Assembly (NCBI GenBank): GCA_964036045.1
Contig: OZ038379.1
Span: 18,695,017-18,759,016 of the forward strand
Source: Eutreptiella sp. 'Long Island Sound 2002'
Taxonomy: Eukaryota > Euglenozoa > Euglenophyceae > Eutreptiales > Eutreptiaceae
DNA: 64,000 nt
Direction of reading: 5' to 3'
The notes beneath the pieces are model-generated. The model did no database searches. It saw nothing but the letters and a program-made list of their open reading frames with translations, and was not told the DNA's origin. Made by a program: the position numbers and the translations under genes. Below, one piece after another: positions 53,266 to 63,400 of the stretch. Position 1 is the first letter of the stretch, and every line of letters begins with the position of its first letter.

Positions 53266-54373
53266 TCGTGGGGAACTCTAGAGAAAACATTAATATACAT
53301 ATTCTCTCCTAAACATATGCATGTGCACACTCGCCCTTTTCATCATATTGTTTGTTCCCTCTCGTTGCAGGCAGGAATTCCCCCGCGAAATTCATCAAGG
53401 ACATGAAGAGCACACCCAGCCAGCATGCGGCCCCATGCAATGGCAATGGAGGGTACCCACTCCCAACCCGGGCACGCATAGCGACCGGGGACAAATACCC
53501 AGGCGGCGGAGACGGCCCAAATCCGCAACGCCACTCTCTGCCTTTGAAGACCTTACCCACTCATAGAGTGACGGGGCAAAGGCACCCATTGCAATTCATA
53601 TTAGAATACTTGTATTGTAGAGGACGACCCCTCCCTCTAGGCTTAAGTCCTCGCCGTATGTAGTGGCAATTTTGCACGCCACGAAATTTTTTCCACGTAA
53701 TGTGAGCCACAAGAGTACTTCGTACCTTGTATACCTACCCTCGTGTGGACAAGGGTAAATCGGTGGAAAACCATCACGCCCAACACAAAAAGGGAAAATG
53801 GGTTGTACCCGCCAACCCAACGAAGTTTTCAAGCCTTCGCCATTTTGAGCAAATGATTTAGCTCGTTGGCTTGGGTCACGGGTCAGGGACGGTCGTGGGG
53901 TCGTGGTTTCGGTACGGGGCGGCACTCCGAAACCTTGCAAACACCACCATGCGCACAACCCGGCAGAGTGTTCGGGAAGTGCTTGCCACGTTGTTAGCAC
54001 CCTTGACAGGGGGCGTCATCGTGGGCAGGACTGACGGCAGTAGTCCTGGTGGTGGTAGGAGTGCTCCAGTAAGACCCAAGGATAGGGGTTTGAATGGCAT
54101 TAAGACCCCCGAAAGAACACGTCCCACTTCCGCCCCAGGCTATATGCCACGCCACCCCACCCCAAGGACTCTCAAGCCTTTAGCGGTGAGAGAGGTAGAC
54201 GGTGGGGTAAGCCTGCGGTACCCACCGCCCTGCTCCGGTGGGGATTTTTGTAACCGAGGAGCGCGCCGTGCATGCACATCTTCTTTCCTGTCTCCCACCG
54301 CTTCTCGCTCTCTCCTCCCTTCCCCAAACAATAATATATCCATATCGGTTAGGGTTTTCTTTTCGTGGCACGC

Positions 54374-55291
54374 TCATGAGAGCGGTCCACCAAGGTGGGC
54401 AAGGATGTCAACGGTTTGGGTGAGATTCTGTTTCTGCAAGTAATCTCTCCAAACTTTGTTGTAGGATGGTAAGAAGGTTTCAACGAGTTCCTCGGTATCC
54501 CAATCTTTGGTATAACCCTCCCACCGCACCTTGAAGAGAAGTCTCTTGCGGTAAGTACGGTGACTTAATATTTTCTTGACATTATAGGTGTCCTCCTCAA
54601 ACTGGGAGGGCACCCTAGCAACCTCCTCCGTGTAATTTAGAGGCACGGGGGAGCGAGGGGAGTTGACCGTTTTCATTAAACAATCAACGTGGACGTCAAC
54701 TAACCTCCGTTGGTCCACTTGAATAACATAGAGGTCGTGCGCCTTCTTGGCCACAACCTCATAGGGCCCATCCCAATAGGGACAAGTCTTATCGCCAAGA
54801 TTTTTGCGTTGGCGACGGACCCATACGCGGTCCCCTTTTGAGAAATTGGGGGACATCCTCCTACTCTTATTATACTTACGAGCCATTGTCTCTTGCACTT
54901 GAATCATAGCCCTCCGTGCAAGAGCAATAAGCTCCTCACGCCGTTGGAAGTAGTGAGCGGCGTCTTGGGCCACCCCCTTAGGCTCAGCAAGAGGAGGCCC
55001 CTTAGTACGGTTGTGTTTACCAAACACAATCTCGTTAGGTGTATAACCTGAAGGACCTGTAGTCTCATGCCACGCTCGTACAACGGCGGGCAAAACCTCT
55101 ACCCAATTGGTTTTCTTTTTCTTCAAGGTAATGGCTTTAGCAACGGCACGCCTTAGCTGCTTGCCAGTATTTTCGGCCTTGCCATTACCTTGGTGCCTAC
55201 CCGCGAGACACATAGTCGAGCGGGCACCAATCTTAGAACAAAGGGTTTGGAAATATTGGCTCACAAATTGTGTGGCCCACGGTCGGAGCAT
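54374..55291 (-). CDS. pol: Ty3-3 integrase C-terminal half and chromodomain
   Basis: 305 codons, separated from the rest of pol by a frameshift. From residue ~8 (QFVSQYFQTLCSKIG) it completes the integrase core with the catalytic Glu (GNGKAEN). A GPY-type module follows (DKTCPYWDGPYEVV), then a C-terminal chromodomain (YNVKKILSHR, LLFKVRWEGYTKDWDTEE). The aromatic cage-like residues are better preserved than in Ty3-2. The Met at the start of this frame lies upstream of the real junction and is probably not used. Confidence 0.8.
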   Translation of the reverse strand: MLRPWATQFVSQYFQTLCSKIGARSTMCLAGRHQGNGKAENTGKQLRRAVAKAITLKKKKTNWVEVLPAVVRAWHETTGPSGYTPNEIVFGKHNRTKGPPLAEPKGVAQDAAHYFQRREELIALARRAMIQVQETMARKYNKSRRMSPNFSKGDRVWVRRQRKNLGDKTCPYWDGPYEVVAKKAHDLYVIQVDQRRLVDVHVDCLMKTVNSPRSPVPLNYTEEVARVPSQFEEDTYNVKKILSHRTYRKRLLFKVRWEGYTKDWDTEELVETFLPSYNKVWRDYLQKQNLTQTVDILAHLGGPLS

Positions 55292-58200
55292 ATTTCACGA
55301 GGGGCTCCGAACCTATCCACCCAGCGCTCCATTACCAAATGGGCCGCTCTTCTCCCCGTTAGCCCTTCATCCTTGTCTCCATGACGGGGTTTAGGAATAG
55401 GGATCGCGATGAGGTAGCCGGAAAGCCGGCATACACATAAGAGCATTCGGTCATACACCTCTCCATCGTGGGAGGTGGAAGGGTAGTGAAACACATCAAG
55501 CGCTATGGAGTCCATGGGCTCCATAGGTATAGGCATAGGGGTCATGTACCCTTGCTTGCGCTTGGTGTCATGCGTGTGAATGGCACATGAGGGACACGTT
55601 TGACATTGCAGTTCCACTGCTTTGTACAACCCCTCACCTTCCACGCCATGGTTAATTTCCTTCCAGTGTTTTTCCACACTGGAGGTAGTTAAGTGAAATG
55701 CATCATGGTATTCGGCTACCAAACGATGCACTAGCGGCGTAGGAACACACCACCGTCCATTACGGACGAGCTTGTTATCCACCAACCTCACTCCATCTTG
55801 GAAGCTCCCATTCAAGGCATCTTGCCACATTTGTTTGTAGCGTTGACAATTTGGGTAGTGTTTAGCCCAATTTATCTCAAAAACATTGGGAGCATCCTCC
55901 CCATGTATAGGAGTTGCTTTTTTGTGGGACTTCCAAGATTTTTTTATCTTGACAATTCGCTCCAGTCTCCGAAGCTTTCTCTTTTGCTTCGTCCCCCCCC
56001 CCACTGGAGGCGAAGCCAGAGGGGGTGGATCACACGCGGGTGCCCCTTGAGCCCGAGGCGCCGCTTTAGACCTAGTAACAACGGGCGCCACAACCGCCCT
56101 AAATACAAGGGGGCGGGCGAGAAGTTCCTCCTTCTCGGCCGCCATCATGTCCCGCACATCCCCGGCCGCTTGGGCCGTCCCATGTATGGACACATCACCC
56201 AACGCCGGGTTAGCAGGGTAAGCCCAACGGGACAAGAAATCACCAACGGGGTTCACTGGCCCCGGAGTGTAAACCACATGGAGGTCGAATTTAGAGAACA
56301 ATTCATGCCAACGTGCTTGGCGTGGAGAGGGACCCCCCACGGTTTTGAGGTCCTCCGTAGCCCAATTTTCAAGGCTACGGTGGTCCGTACGGACCTCCAC
56401 GCGCTTGTTCCCCACCCAACCATGCCATTTGAAAAGCGCCGCCACTATGGCGTAGCATTCTTTCTCCCGAGGGCTCCAATTCAATTGGCTGCCCGACAAT
56501 TTGCGGGAGAAAAAGGCAAGGGGGCGTAGGGCACCATCGGGACCTTCCTGCTGTAGGGCCGCCCCCACCGCCCAATTACTAGCGTCCGGGGTGAGGACAA
56601 AGTCCTTATCCCAATCGGCTAGTTGGAGGGGAACAATATCCGTAATAGCACGCTTGAGCTTCAAAAAGGCCTCGTTAGCCGAAGCATTCCATGTTAGGCC
56701 TATCTTTTTGCCATTCTTATGCTTAGGCAAATCCTTCAACATATTAATCAAAGGGGTAGCTATGGAGGCGTAGTGTTGGACATAGCCCGAATAATAGTTG
56801 GCGAGCCCCAAGAACCCCCGGAGCTCCCGAACATTATCCGGTTTGTCCCAACGCTCAAGCGCCAACATTTTCCCTGGCGCCGGCCGACGTGTGCCATTTT
56901 CCAACACATGGCCACAAAACTCAACCGAACGAACAAAGAAATCGGTTTTGCTAACCGAAGCAACCAACTCCTCTTTTCGTAGCCTATCCAACACGGCACG
57001 CACGTCGCGGTCGTGGTTAGCCAATAGCTCCTCCTCTGTCGCACCGGAGGAACCAATAATAATATCATCAATATATACGTCCGCACAATCCAAACCCTGC
57101 AAAACATGGTCCATGACCCGTTGAAAAATAGCGGGCCCATTCTTGATACCCATAGGCATAACACGCCATTGGTATCGCTTACCCGCCAAATTCATGGCGG
57201 TCTTAGCCCGGGATTCAGGGTGAAGGGGAATTTGATGAAACCCTTTACTCAAGTCCACAATAGTGAAAATCTTGTGTTTGGATTGATTTTCCAACATGTT
57301 TTCTATGAGGGGGAGGGGGTGTGCGTCGGGCAAGGTAGCCTCATTAAGTTGGCGGTAGTCCACCACGAGGCGCCATTTTTTCTTCTCTTTCTTGGGCACA
57401 ACGAAACCGTTGGACGCCCATTCGGAGGCAGGGCACGGCTCAATCCAGCCACGAGCCAAAAAGTCCTCCACTATTTCTTGCTCCGCCGCGGCACGCTCCC
57501 CCACCAACCGTATAGGCTTCACGGACTTGGGTTTGGCGTTCGGGTATAGGTCAAGTTTAGCAAACCCCAACCGCTCCGTACCACGGACCTTAGGGTGTTC
57601 CTGGTCCGGACGGAGACGAACCTCCCCGCTAAAAACATCCCGCTCATAGTCCGCGAGGATGCGTTTCCCCATGAGCTCCACCTCCGGAGACACAATAGGC
57701 TCTTGGGTGGTGACAACGCCACCCACACGAGAAGCCGCCAACAATCGTGTGGCGCCTTTACGTTTTCGGTAACGCTTAACGGTAGTGGCCCTCCCACCCA
57801 ATAACTCTCGTTCAATTTTCGCAATGCGTGAACGCACGCATTCCTGTGCCTCCAAATCTTCGGGGGTAGGATCAAGAGTAACGGGTGCGAGGATTTTTTT
57901 ATGGGTCGCCTGATACGTGAGGGTGCGCACCGAAGCCAAATGGTTAGGCACCCTTTCCTCCTCCGACTCTTCCTCCGAGGTCATGCCCGGCTCGCCATCC
58001 GTGTTGGGGTTGGAGACCGGTGCCAAAACGGAGGCCACATGACATTTAGTGGCCGCCAAATTTTCCTCCGCAATACCACCGTCCACGTATAGCGCCACCG
58101 TGGACCAACCCCGTTGAGGAAGGGGCGTGAGGTGGTCATTCTGATAGAGACAGGCTTTAGTCTCTGGCCCAGGAAGGTGGTACCCTTGCAAAGTAATTTC

Positions 58201-59349
58201 CATAAGGGGTTTCGACCACTCCCTATGTGTCCACCTCGGCCCTACGACGATGGCTCGTAGTTTTTCTTGCCGAATTTTCCGAACACAATCGGAAAACCGA
58301 TGATAGGGAGGGCACATCCAATACAATTTGGAGGGGTCCGCGGGAGTGGAAAAGAAATCCTCAAGCGGCGAAACCCAACGGGTAGCCTGGGCCATACCCG
58401 GGACCCTATTGAAGGCGTCCACGTCGGGGTTTTTGCCAAATTGTTTTTTGACACGTGCGGCCCAATATGGCGTGAGGCCATAGTCAGACTGGGTCCACAT
58501 GGACCCATCGCGCCGCGTAGGTAGAACATCACGGGCAAGGGGTTCGGGAGCAAATTCAACGAGCTCCAAAGCACAAGGCCGGTCCTGTACGGGGGCCACG
58601 GAGGAAGCGGTCAAGGCATAGGATATGTGTTTCTCGGCCTCAACACGGTTAGGCGGTTCGCCACCAGGGGGCGTAACCACAATGGCCGGGGCAGGGTGCG
58701 TAGGAGCGACCGCCCCAATGACTGGAACGGTTAGGCCCCACACGGACTGACGTGACACCTTACCATGAATGGGTTTCACCAAAAATGGTTTGCCGGTTCG
58801 TGGAGCCTCACGGAAGTCCTCAATCCAAAAACGGGGGTGCACTGGATGGTGAGAGTACAAACAATTGAAACGGGCAAAATGGCTCACACAATGTTCGTAA
58901 CCCCATGGGTGCCCCAAAACCATATCCCAAGGTAAATTCGGGACAAGGTACGGGGACACGCCATACTGGGCAACACGAGGAAGTGAAACACTACCATCCA
59001 CAACCCCCGTAAATTGAATTTTGACGTCTATTTGCTCGTCCCCCCCCGGCAAAGGTGTCTCATTATCGGCTTGGAGTAGGCGCCTCCGTTGGGGGGATTC
59101 ATATTTTTCGGAGAGTTGGTCTCCAAAAACATTGGGGTTGGCCAAAGCGACCGCTTGGCACCCAAAATCCACCAAAACACGGAGGGCCTTGCGTTCTCCA
59201 TTGGGCAAAACAACCTGAACGGAAAGTTCGGTTTGAATCTCACTAGTCACTATATGCCCCTTCATGACTCTCGATGGAACGAGAGCCACGGTAGTGTCAC
59301 AGGGGTGCCCGAGGTTTTCTTCTTTCGAAGGGGGCGCCTCTGGGCACCT
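55261..59349 (-). CDS. pol: Ty3-3 pol: protease, Dam-like domain, RT, RNase H, integrase N-terminal half
   Basis: In frame with gag after a UAG; first Met at 59289 (1342 codons). A retropepsin-like segment has LVDFGCQ in place of DTGA and DMVLGHPWG as its second motif. A Dam-like methyltransferase-related segment (residues ~256-366: GLTPYWAARV, VDAFNR, WMCPPYHRF, IVVGPRWTHREW) precedes RT (WRLVVDYRQLN, VMPMGIKNGPAIFQ, ADVYIDDIIIG at ~57070). RNase H follows (LTPDASNWAVG, REKECYAIV, VRTDHRS) and then integrase: zinc-binding HDAFH...CQTCPSC, ALDVFHYP and ICSDRGP. A surplus CA dinucleotide then shifts the frame. The protease active site is atypical, which may matter for maturation. Confidence 0.87.
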   Translation of the reverse strand, partial: RCPEAPPSKEENLGHPCDTTVALVPSRVMKGHIVTSEIQTELSVQVVLPNGERKALRVLVDFGCQAVALANPNVFGDQLSEKYESPQRRRLLQADNETPLPGGDEQIDVKIQFTGVVDGSVSLPRVAQYGVSPYLVPNLPWDMVLGHPWGYEHCVSHFARFNCLYSHHPVHPRFWIEDFREAPRTGKPFLVKPIHGKVSRQSVWGLTVPVIGAVAPTHPAPAIVVTPPGGEPPNRVEAEKHISYALTASSVAPVQDRPCALELVEFAPEPLARDVLPTRRDGSMWTQSDYGLTPYWAARVKKQFGKNPDVDAFNRVPGMAQATRWVSPLEDFFSTPADPSKLYWMCPPYHRFSDCVRKIRQEKLRAIVVGPRWTHREWSKPLMEITLQGYHLPGPETKACLYQNDHLTPLPQRGWSTVALYVDGGIAEENLAATKCHVASVLAPVSNPNTDGEPGMTSEEESEEERVPNHLASVRTLTYQATHKKILAPVTLDPTPEDLEAQECVRSRIAKIERELLGGRATTVKRYRKRKGATRLLAASRVGGVVTTQEPIVSPEVELMGKRILADYERDVFSGEVRLRPDQEHPKVRGTERLGFAKLDLYPNAKPKSVKPIRLVGERAAAEQEIVEDFLARGWIEPCPASEWASNGFVVPKKEKKKWRLVVDYRQLNEATLPDAHPLPLIENMLENQSKHKIFTIVDLSKGFHQIPLHPESRAKTAMNLAGKRYQWRVMPMGIKNGPAIFQRVMDHVLQGLDCADVYIDDIIIGSSGATEEELLANHDRDVRAVLDRLRKEELVASVSKTDFFVRSVEFCGHVLENGTRRPAPGKMLALERWDKPDNVRELRGFLGLANYYSGYVQHYASIATPLINMLKDLPKHKNGKKIGLTWNASANEAFLKLKRAITDIVPLQLADWDKDFVLTPDASNWAVGAALQQEGPDGALRPLAFFSRKLSGSQLNWSPREKECYAIVAALFKWHGWVGNKRVEVRTDHRSLENWATEDLKTVGGPSPRQARWHELFSKFDLHVVYTPGPVNPVGDFLSRWAYPANPALGDVSIHGTAQAAGDVRDMMAAEKEELLARPLVFRAVVAPVVTRSKAAPRAQGAPACDPPPLASPPVGGGTKQKRKLRRLERIVKIKKSWKSHKKATPIHGEDAPNVFEINWAKHYPNCQRYKQMWQDALNGSFQDGVRLVDNKLVRNGRWCVPTPLVHRLVAEYHDAFHLTTSSVEKHWKEINHGVEGEGLYKAVELQCQTCPSCAIHTHDTKRKQGYMTPMPIPMEPMDSIALDVFHYPSTSHDGEVYDRMLLCVCRLSGYLIAIPIPKPRHGDKDEGLTGRRAAHLVMERWVDRFGAPREICSDRGPHNL

Positions 59350-60426
59350 CTACCAACGTCCGCGCCCGTTCGGCGCTCCCTTGCCTCCTTTATCGCCCTT
59401 GCCGCCGCCACCCTTATAACCACCACCACCCTTATCACCACCGCCACCCTTATCGCCACCCTTAGGCTTACCACCTTTAGACTTACCCGCAATGTTCCAA
59501 TGAGTGTCATTGCACGGAGAATTAGGCTTACACGTCCAAAGGGTGGTATTGGTGGCACCCCAATCAATCCAAGACATGTCCATATCCGTTTGTTTACGTG
59601 TTTTCCAATGTTTGGAACACGGAACCCAAAAGGTAGGTGGCGGTTTAGCCCCGGGGTCGACGGGTTTCTTCGCCGGAGGTTTAGAGTGACCCACGTCGTT
59701 GACGGAGGTGTCAGCGGGTTCGGAGGTGTCAGGGTCCGCCGTAGCCTCCGCATTAACCGCATGCACCGCGGTTTTATTGTGAGAAGGGCGATGAGTGTAC
59801 GTCACCGTCGTCTTGTCTCCTTTATTGAGGCGTTCGAGAGCTTCCCTCTCCGACACGCTTTTATGGGCAAGGGCGTAGATTTCCGCAGGCTTCAAACGAG
59901 GCCTACGTTGCTCCACTTTCATAGTGTAGCCGCGTGTGTGAGGTGTGTTGTTGAGCTTCAAGATCCACTCCTGGAGAGTCGGGTCTTTGCAGTCAACTAT
60001 CACCCCCGGCCCCGAATAGGAAACAATCTCAGGAACCGTAGTGCAAGCTTGAGCGCTATATTTCCTGAGTTCTTTTTCGAACGGGGCGCGACCCGGCGAA
60101 GGGTCAAGGCCACTAAAATCCACCACATAGCTGTCTGGGCTATTCTTAGCCTCTTGCTTGACGACCTTCTCCTTGATCCACGGGAGCTTGCTTAGGAGCT
60201 GCTCCCGGATCACGTGGGGACGAGTCTCATTGCTCAGAGGCAACAAACGTTGCCAACGAGCATAGAAATCTTCAAGGTCGATGAGGGTCACTTGCCCTCT
60301 AACCACCCTGGGGGTGAGGGCTCGCCATCTTTCATCAGCCCTTGAGGGGTCATACTCGTGGAAACGTTGTTCCAAAAAGTCCCACAACTCTTTGAGGGTG
60401 GGGGCCGTGCGTGTGTGGTGGGTGGC
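59350..60426 (-). CDS. gag: Ty3-3 gag, capsid C-terminal and nucleocapsid section
   Basis: In frame with both neighbours and bounded by UAG codons at 60427 and 59350; first Met at 60387. It has the retrotransposon gag core (LWDFLEQRFHEYDPSRADERW to LPWIKEKVV), a Cys/His-containing segment (WVPCSKHW, LWTCKPNSPCNDTHW) that may bind zinc but is not a standard CCHC, and a Lys/Gly repeat tail (KGGGGDKGGGG) for RNA binding. The UAG at 59350 directly precedes pol. Confidence 0.75.
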   Translation of the reverse strand, partial: ATHHTRTAPTLKELWDFLEQRFHEYDPSRADERWRALTPRVVRGQVTLIDLEDFYARWQRLLPLSNETRPHVIREQLLSKLPWIKEKVVKQEAKNSPDSYVVDFSGLDPSPGRAPFEKELRKYSAQACTTVPEIVSYSGPGVIVDCKDPTLQEWILKLNNTPHTRGYTMKVEQRRPRLKPAEIYALAHKSVSEREALERLNKGDKTTVTYTHRPSHNKTAVHAVNAEATADPDTSEPADTSVNDVGHSKPPAKKPVDPGAKPPPTFWVPCSKHWKTRKQTDMDMSWIDWGATNTTLWTCKPNSPCNDTHWNIAGKSKGGKPKGGDKGGGGDKGGGGYKGGGGKGDKGGKGAPNGRGRW

Positions 60427-63400
60427 CTAGGCAACCCGGGCGTTGATGATCGCCTTTAGCCATGGGGGCAAGGTACTCAAAATCATTTTTGCCTCGTTGG
60501 CCTTTCGGTACATGGTATCACACCCCCCCAACCATTGTTGAAGCTTCTCCACCCACTCGTCGTAGCACTCTAGCTGCCCATTAAATTGTGGTTTAGGCAT
60601 ATCACTATCCTCCACCGCTTTGGTGTAACTATTTTGCACCATAGGCATTTGGTACGGGTGGTAAGCAGGGGGAGCCATGGTTGGGGGTGCACCTCCACTT
60701 GCACTTGGTGCAACTTTCACTGGAGAGACTGTACACGTATCCGTAGGATGAGAGGGCGTGTACGAAGGTTTCCCAGGGTAAGTGAAAACATTTTTCGTGA
60801 GGGGATTAATGTTCCCCAACGAAGAGGTGTTCTCCTCTTCATTGGCCCACGGGGCCGTAGGCTCCGTGGGGTGTTCTTCGCCCTTAGGCGTCGCCCTCCA
60901 CTCGGGAACAGCACGTTCCTTCTGCTTTTCGGCGATTCCCCTCCACGATGTAGGTTCTTGGGGGTGGGGGTGTTCGTGGTGTTCTTCCCCCCCCCTCGGC
61001 CACCCCGAATCCGGACAAGCGTTCGGATGGTAGATGCAATCGTGGGATGGGTGGACGGAGAAAGGAAGGACACACCCACCACCGGATGAACCGGATGGCG
61101 CGCCCATGGGCGCCGTAGGCGCCGCCGGTGTAGGATCAGGAACGGGCGGAGGCGCCGATGGCGTGGGTGGGACCACCGTAACGGGTTCCGCAGGCGTGGA
61201 GTACCAGTGGTCCCACGCATCGATCCTAGATGCAACGGCGGCGTAACGTGTAGCGAGCGACTCCACTGCGCTAAAGCACTTAGCCGTGTTGCCGTTGGAC
61301 ATCTTAAGATGATCTGCCACGCTAGCCTCCACCACCTTAGAATCCCGTTGGTATGCCTGAACCACCGCGTCAAACTTAGCCAATGTAGACAAGATTTGGG
61401 TCATCCGGTCCCCGTAGGACTGACTGATGCCCACAGTAGAGGCTACTGCCTGAGAAAGTTCCTGATGGGATCGCTGCAACTCCAGATTCTGATTTCGCAG
61501 GTCCCTCACCTGTGCCATCAGAGATTGGATGCACGTTTCGTAGTGCACCACACACCGTGGACAGTCACAGGTGTGCTGTAGGTCGTCCTCCCCCCGTGTA
61601 GGAGTGGGGCCCCCAGAATGTCGAAAAGATGGACCCCCCCCTCCACGAGGAGGAGATGACCCACCACCGCCCCCCCCAGCAGCCCCCCCTGCCACGGAGG
61701 GACCAGAGGGCCCCCCCGCAGGGCGAGAAGGGGGTGTGGGGCGCGCAGCAACAGGCGCTGGCGCCCCCCCACTAGAGGGATGTCCCCCCCCCGAACCCCC
61801 ACCACTAGATGGCCGAACCAGGTGCGGGATTCCTTGCACGTGCTCGATGTAAGCCACCTGGCGGTGGCGGGGTGACGGCGGAGGGGGAACATGACCAACA
61901 GTATTTGGTCGCGGCGGTGGGGGCGGGGAATCGTCCACCACAATATACTGTGGTGACTCATGAACCACCATAGGTGGTCGAGTTCTCGGATGGGAAGCAA
62001 AAACAGGCTCCGATCCCGTTGCAACCGCTGGATCCCCCCCCCAATTGGGCAGTTGGGGGTCCTCCGTAGGAGATGTATTTGTGGGGGGAGAGACCAAATT
62101 TATTGGGAGGGTTGCTGAACCTCCCTCCACCTGATTCCCTCCCCCCCAGCACAGATTGTTGACCTTCGGCACTGCCGGAGAATCATCCACTAGGGATGGA
62201 CGATCTTTCGTGCCACTCATGGGCACTGAAGATGTAGTACCGGCCCGGTCCTCCGTAGGCTCCGGCGATTCCACGATAAGACACGGGCGGTTTTTGACGC
62301 CGCTCATAGGCACCGGGGACTCTTCCACAACAATGAACTGAGGGGCCGGAGAGTCCTCCACCGTGATGTAGTGGGGGGCCGGGGATTCTTCCACAAGCAT
62401 GGGGCGATCCCTGGTCCCTGACATAGGTTCAGGAGGTGCAGGCGACGAGGCAACGGAAATAGGGGAATGATGGAGTTCATGACGTTCCAACACTCCAATC
62501 TCCTCCTCCTCATCGTCGTTCCACTGCTCCACCGCCCGGGGGAACCACTGGTCACACTCATCCTCTTCGATTTGCGTGGGGGATTCCTCGATGATCGTAG
62601 GATTTAGCCTGGATCCGCTCGGGGGATTGGGATACGCTCCCAAGGCAGGAGATTCCTCCACCAGGGAGGGAAACCGCCGCGATCCACTCATTGGAGTGGG
62701 CGACGATTCCACCACAGTGGGGTTCTGCCTAGTCCCCGACAGGGCTTGCTGGATCAGGGCCACGGCCTCTCGAGCCGGACCCAGATGGCCATGGGGATCA
62801 GGCGTGAGCGCGAGGACTCGACGGTTTTCAGCGTCGAGTTGGTCAACAATGGGGCTGACGGGCCCTGCCGCAAACAGGTTTTTTCTGACCTGAGGCTCTG
62901 GCAACCCCCCTAGCGACGGAGGAGTGCCAGAGTCGACCACGATAGGCCCCATTGGCGAAGCCATCGTACCCCAGTCGGCAGCGCGTGAGGGCGCAGCGTT
63001 CGTACGCTCGATCAGCCCAGTAGACAGGTCGATTACTGCCCGATTCTCGGCGCTAGTAACGGTTCCCGAGCCCATAATAGGCGATTGTGGTCCTCTTATC
63101 GCTCCCTGAGGGTGGCCGTCTATTTCCCCCCCAACCATCCCAGGTACCCCAGCTGGATGTCGAGGATGGGGGGCCCCGATGGGAACATTCGGGGATTTCG
63201 GAAACTTAGGATTTGTAGCCACTTGGGGCTTGGCCCGTTTTTGCGGCCCCTGCCCGGTCGATGGGGTCAGGGCCGAGGAGGTCCTGAGAGTGGGGACCTG
63301 GACACCCTCAGCTATCCCTCCCGGGGAAGAGATTTTAACTTGAATTTGGTCCACGAAATCTTGGACCGATCGCTTTCCGCGATGCCAAGCGCCCAACAGA

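Larger units (their letters stand above)
51221..54373 (-). other. Ty3-3 long 3' non-coding region
   Basis: 3.15 kb between the pol stop and the polypurine tract. It holds tRNA-like B-boxes at 51315-51391 and a 23-bp direct repeat at 53141 and 53243. The open frame at 52749-53054 (+) has no known domain. No env-like gene was identified. Confidence 0.55.
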
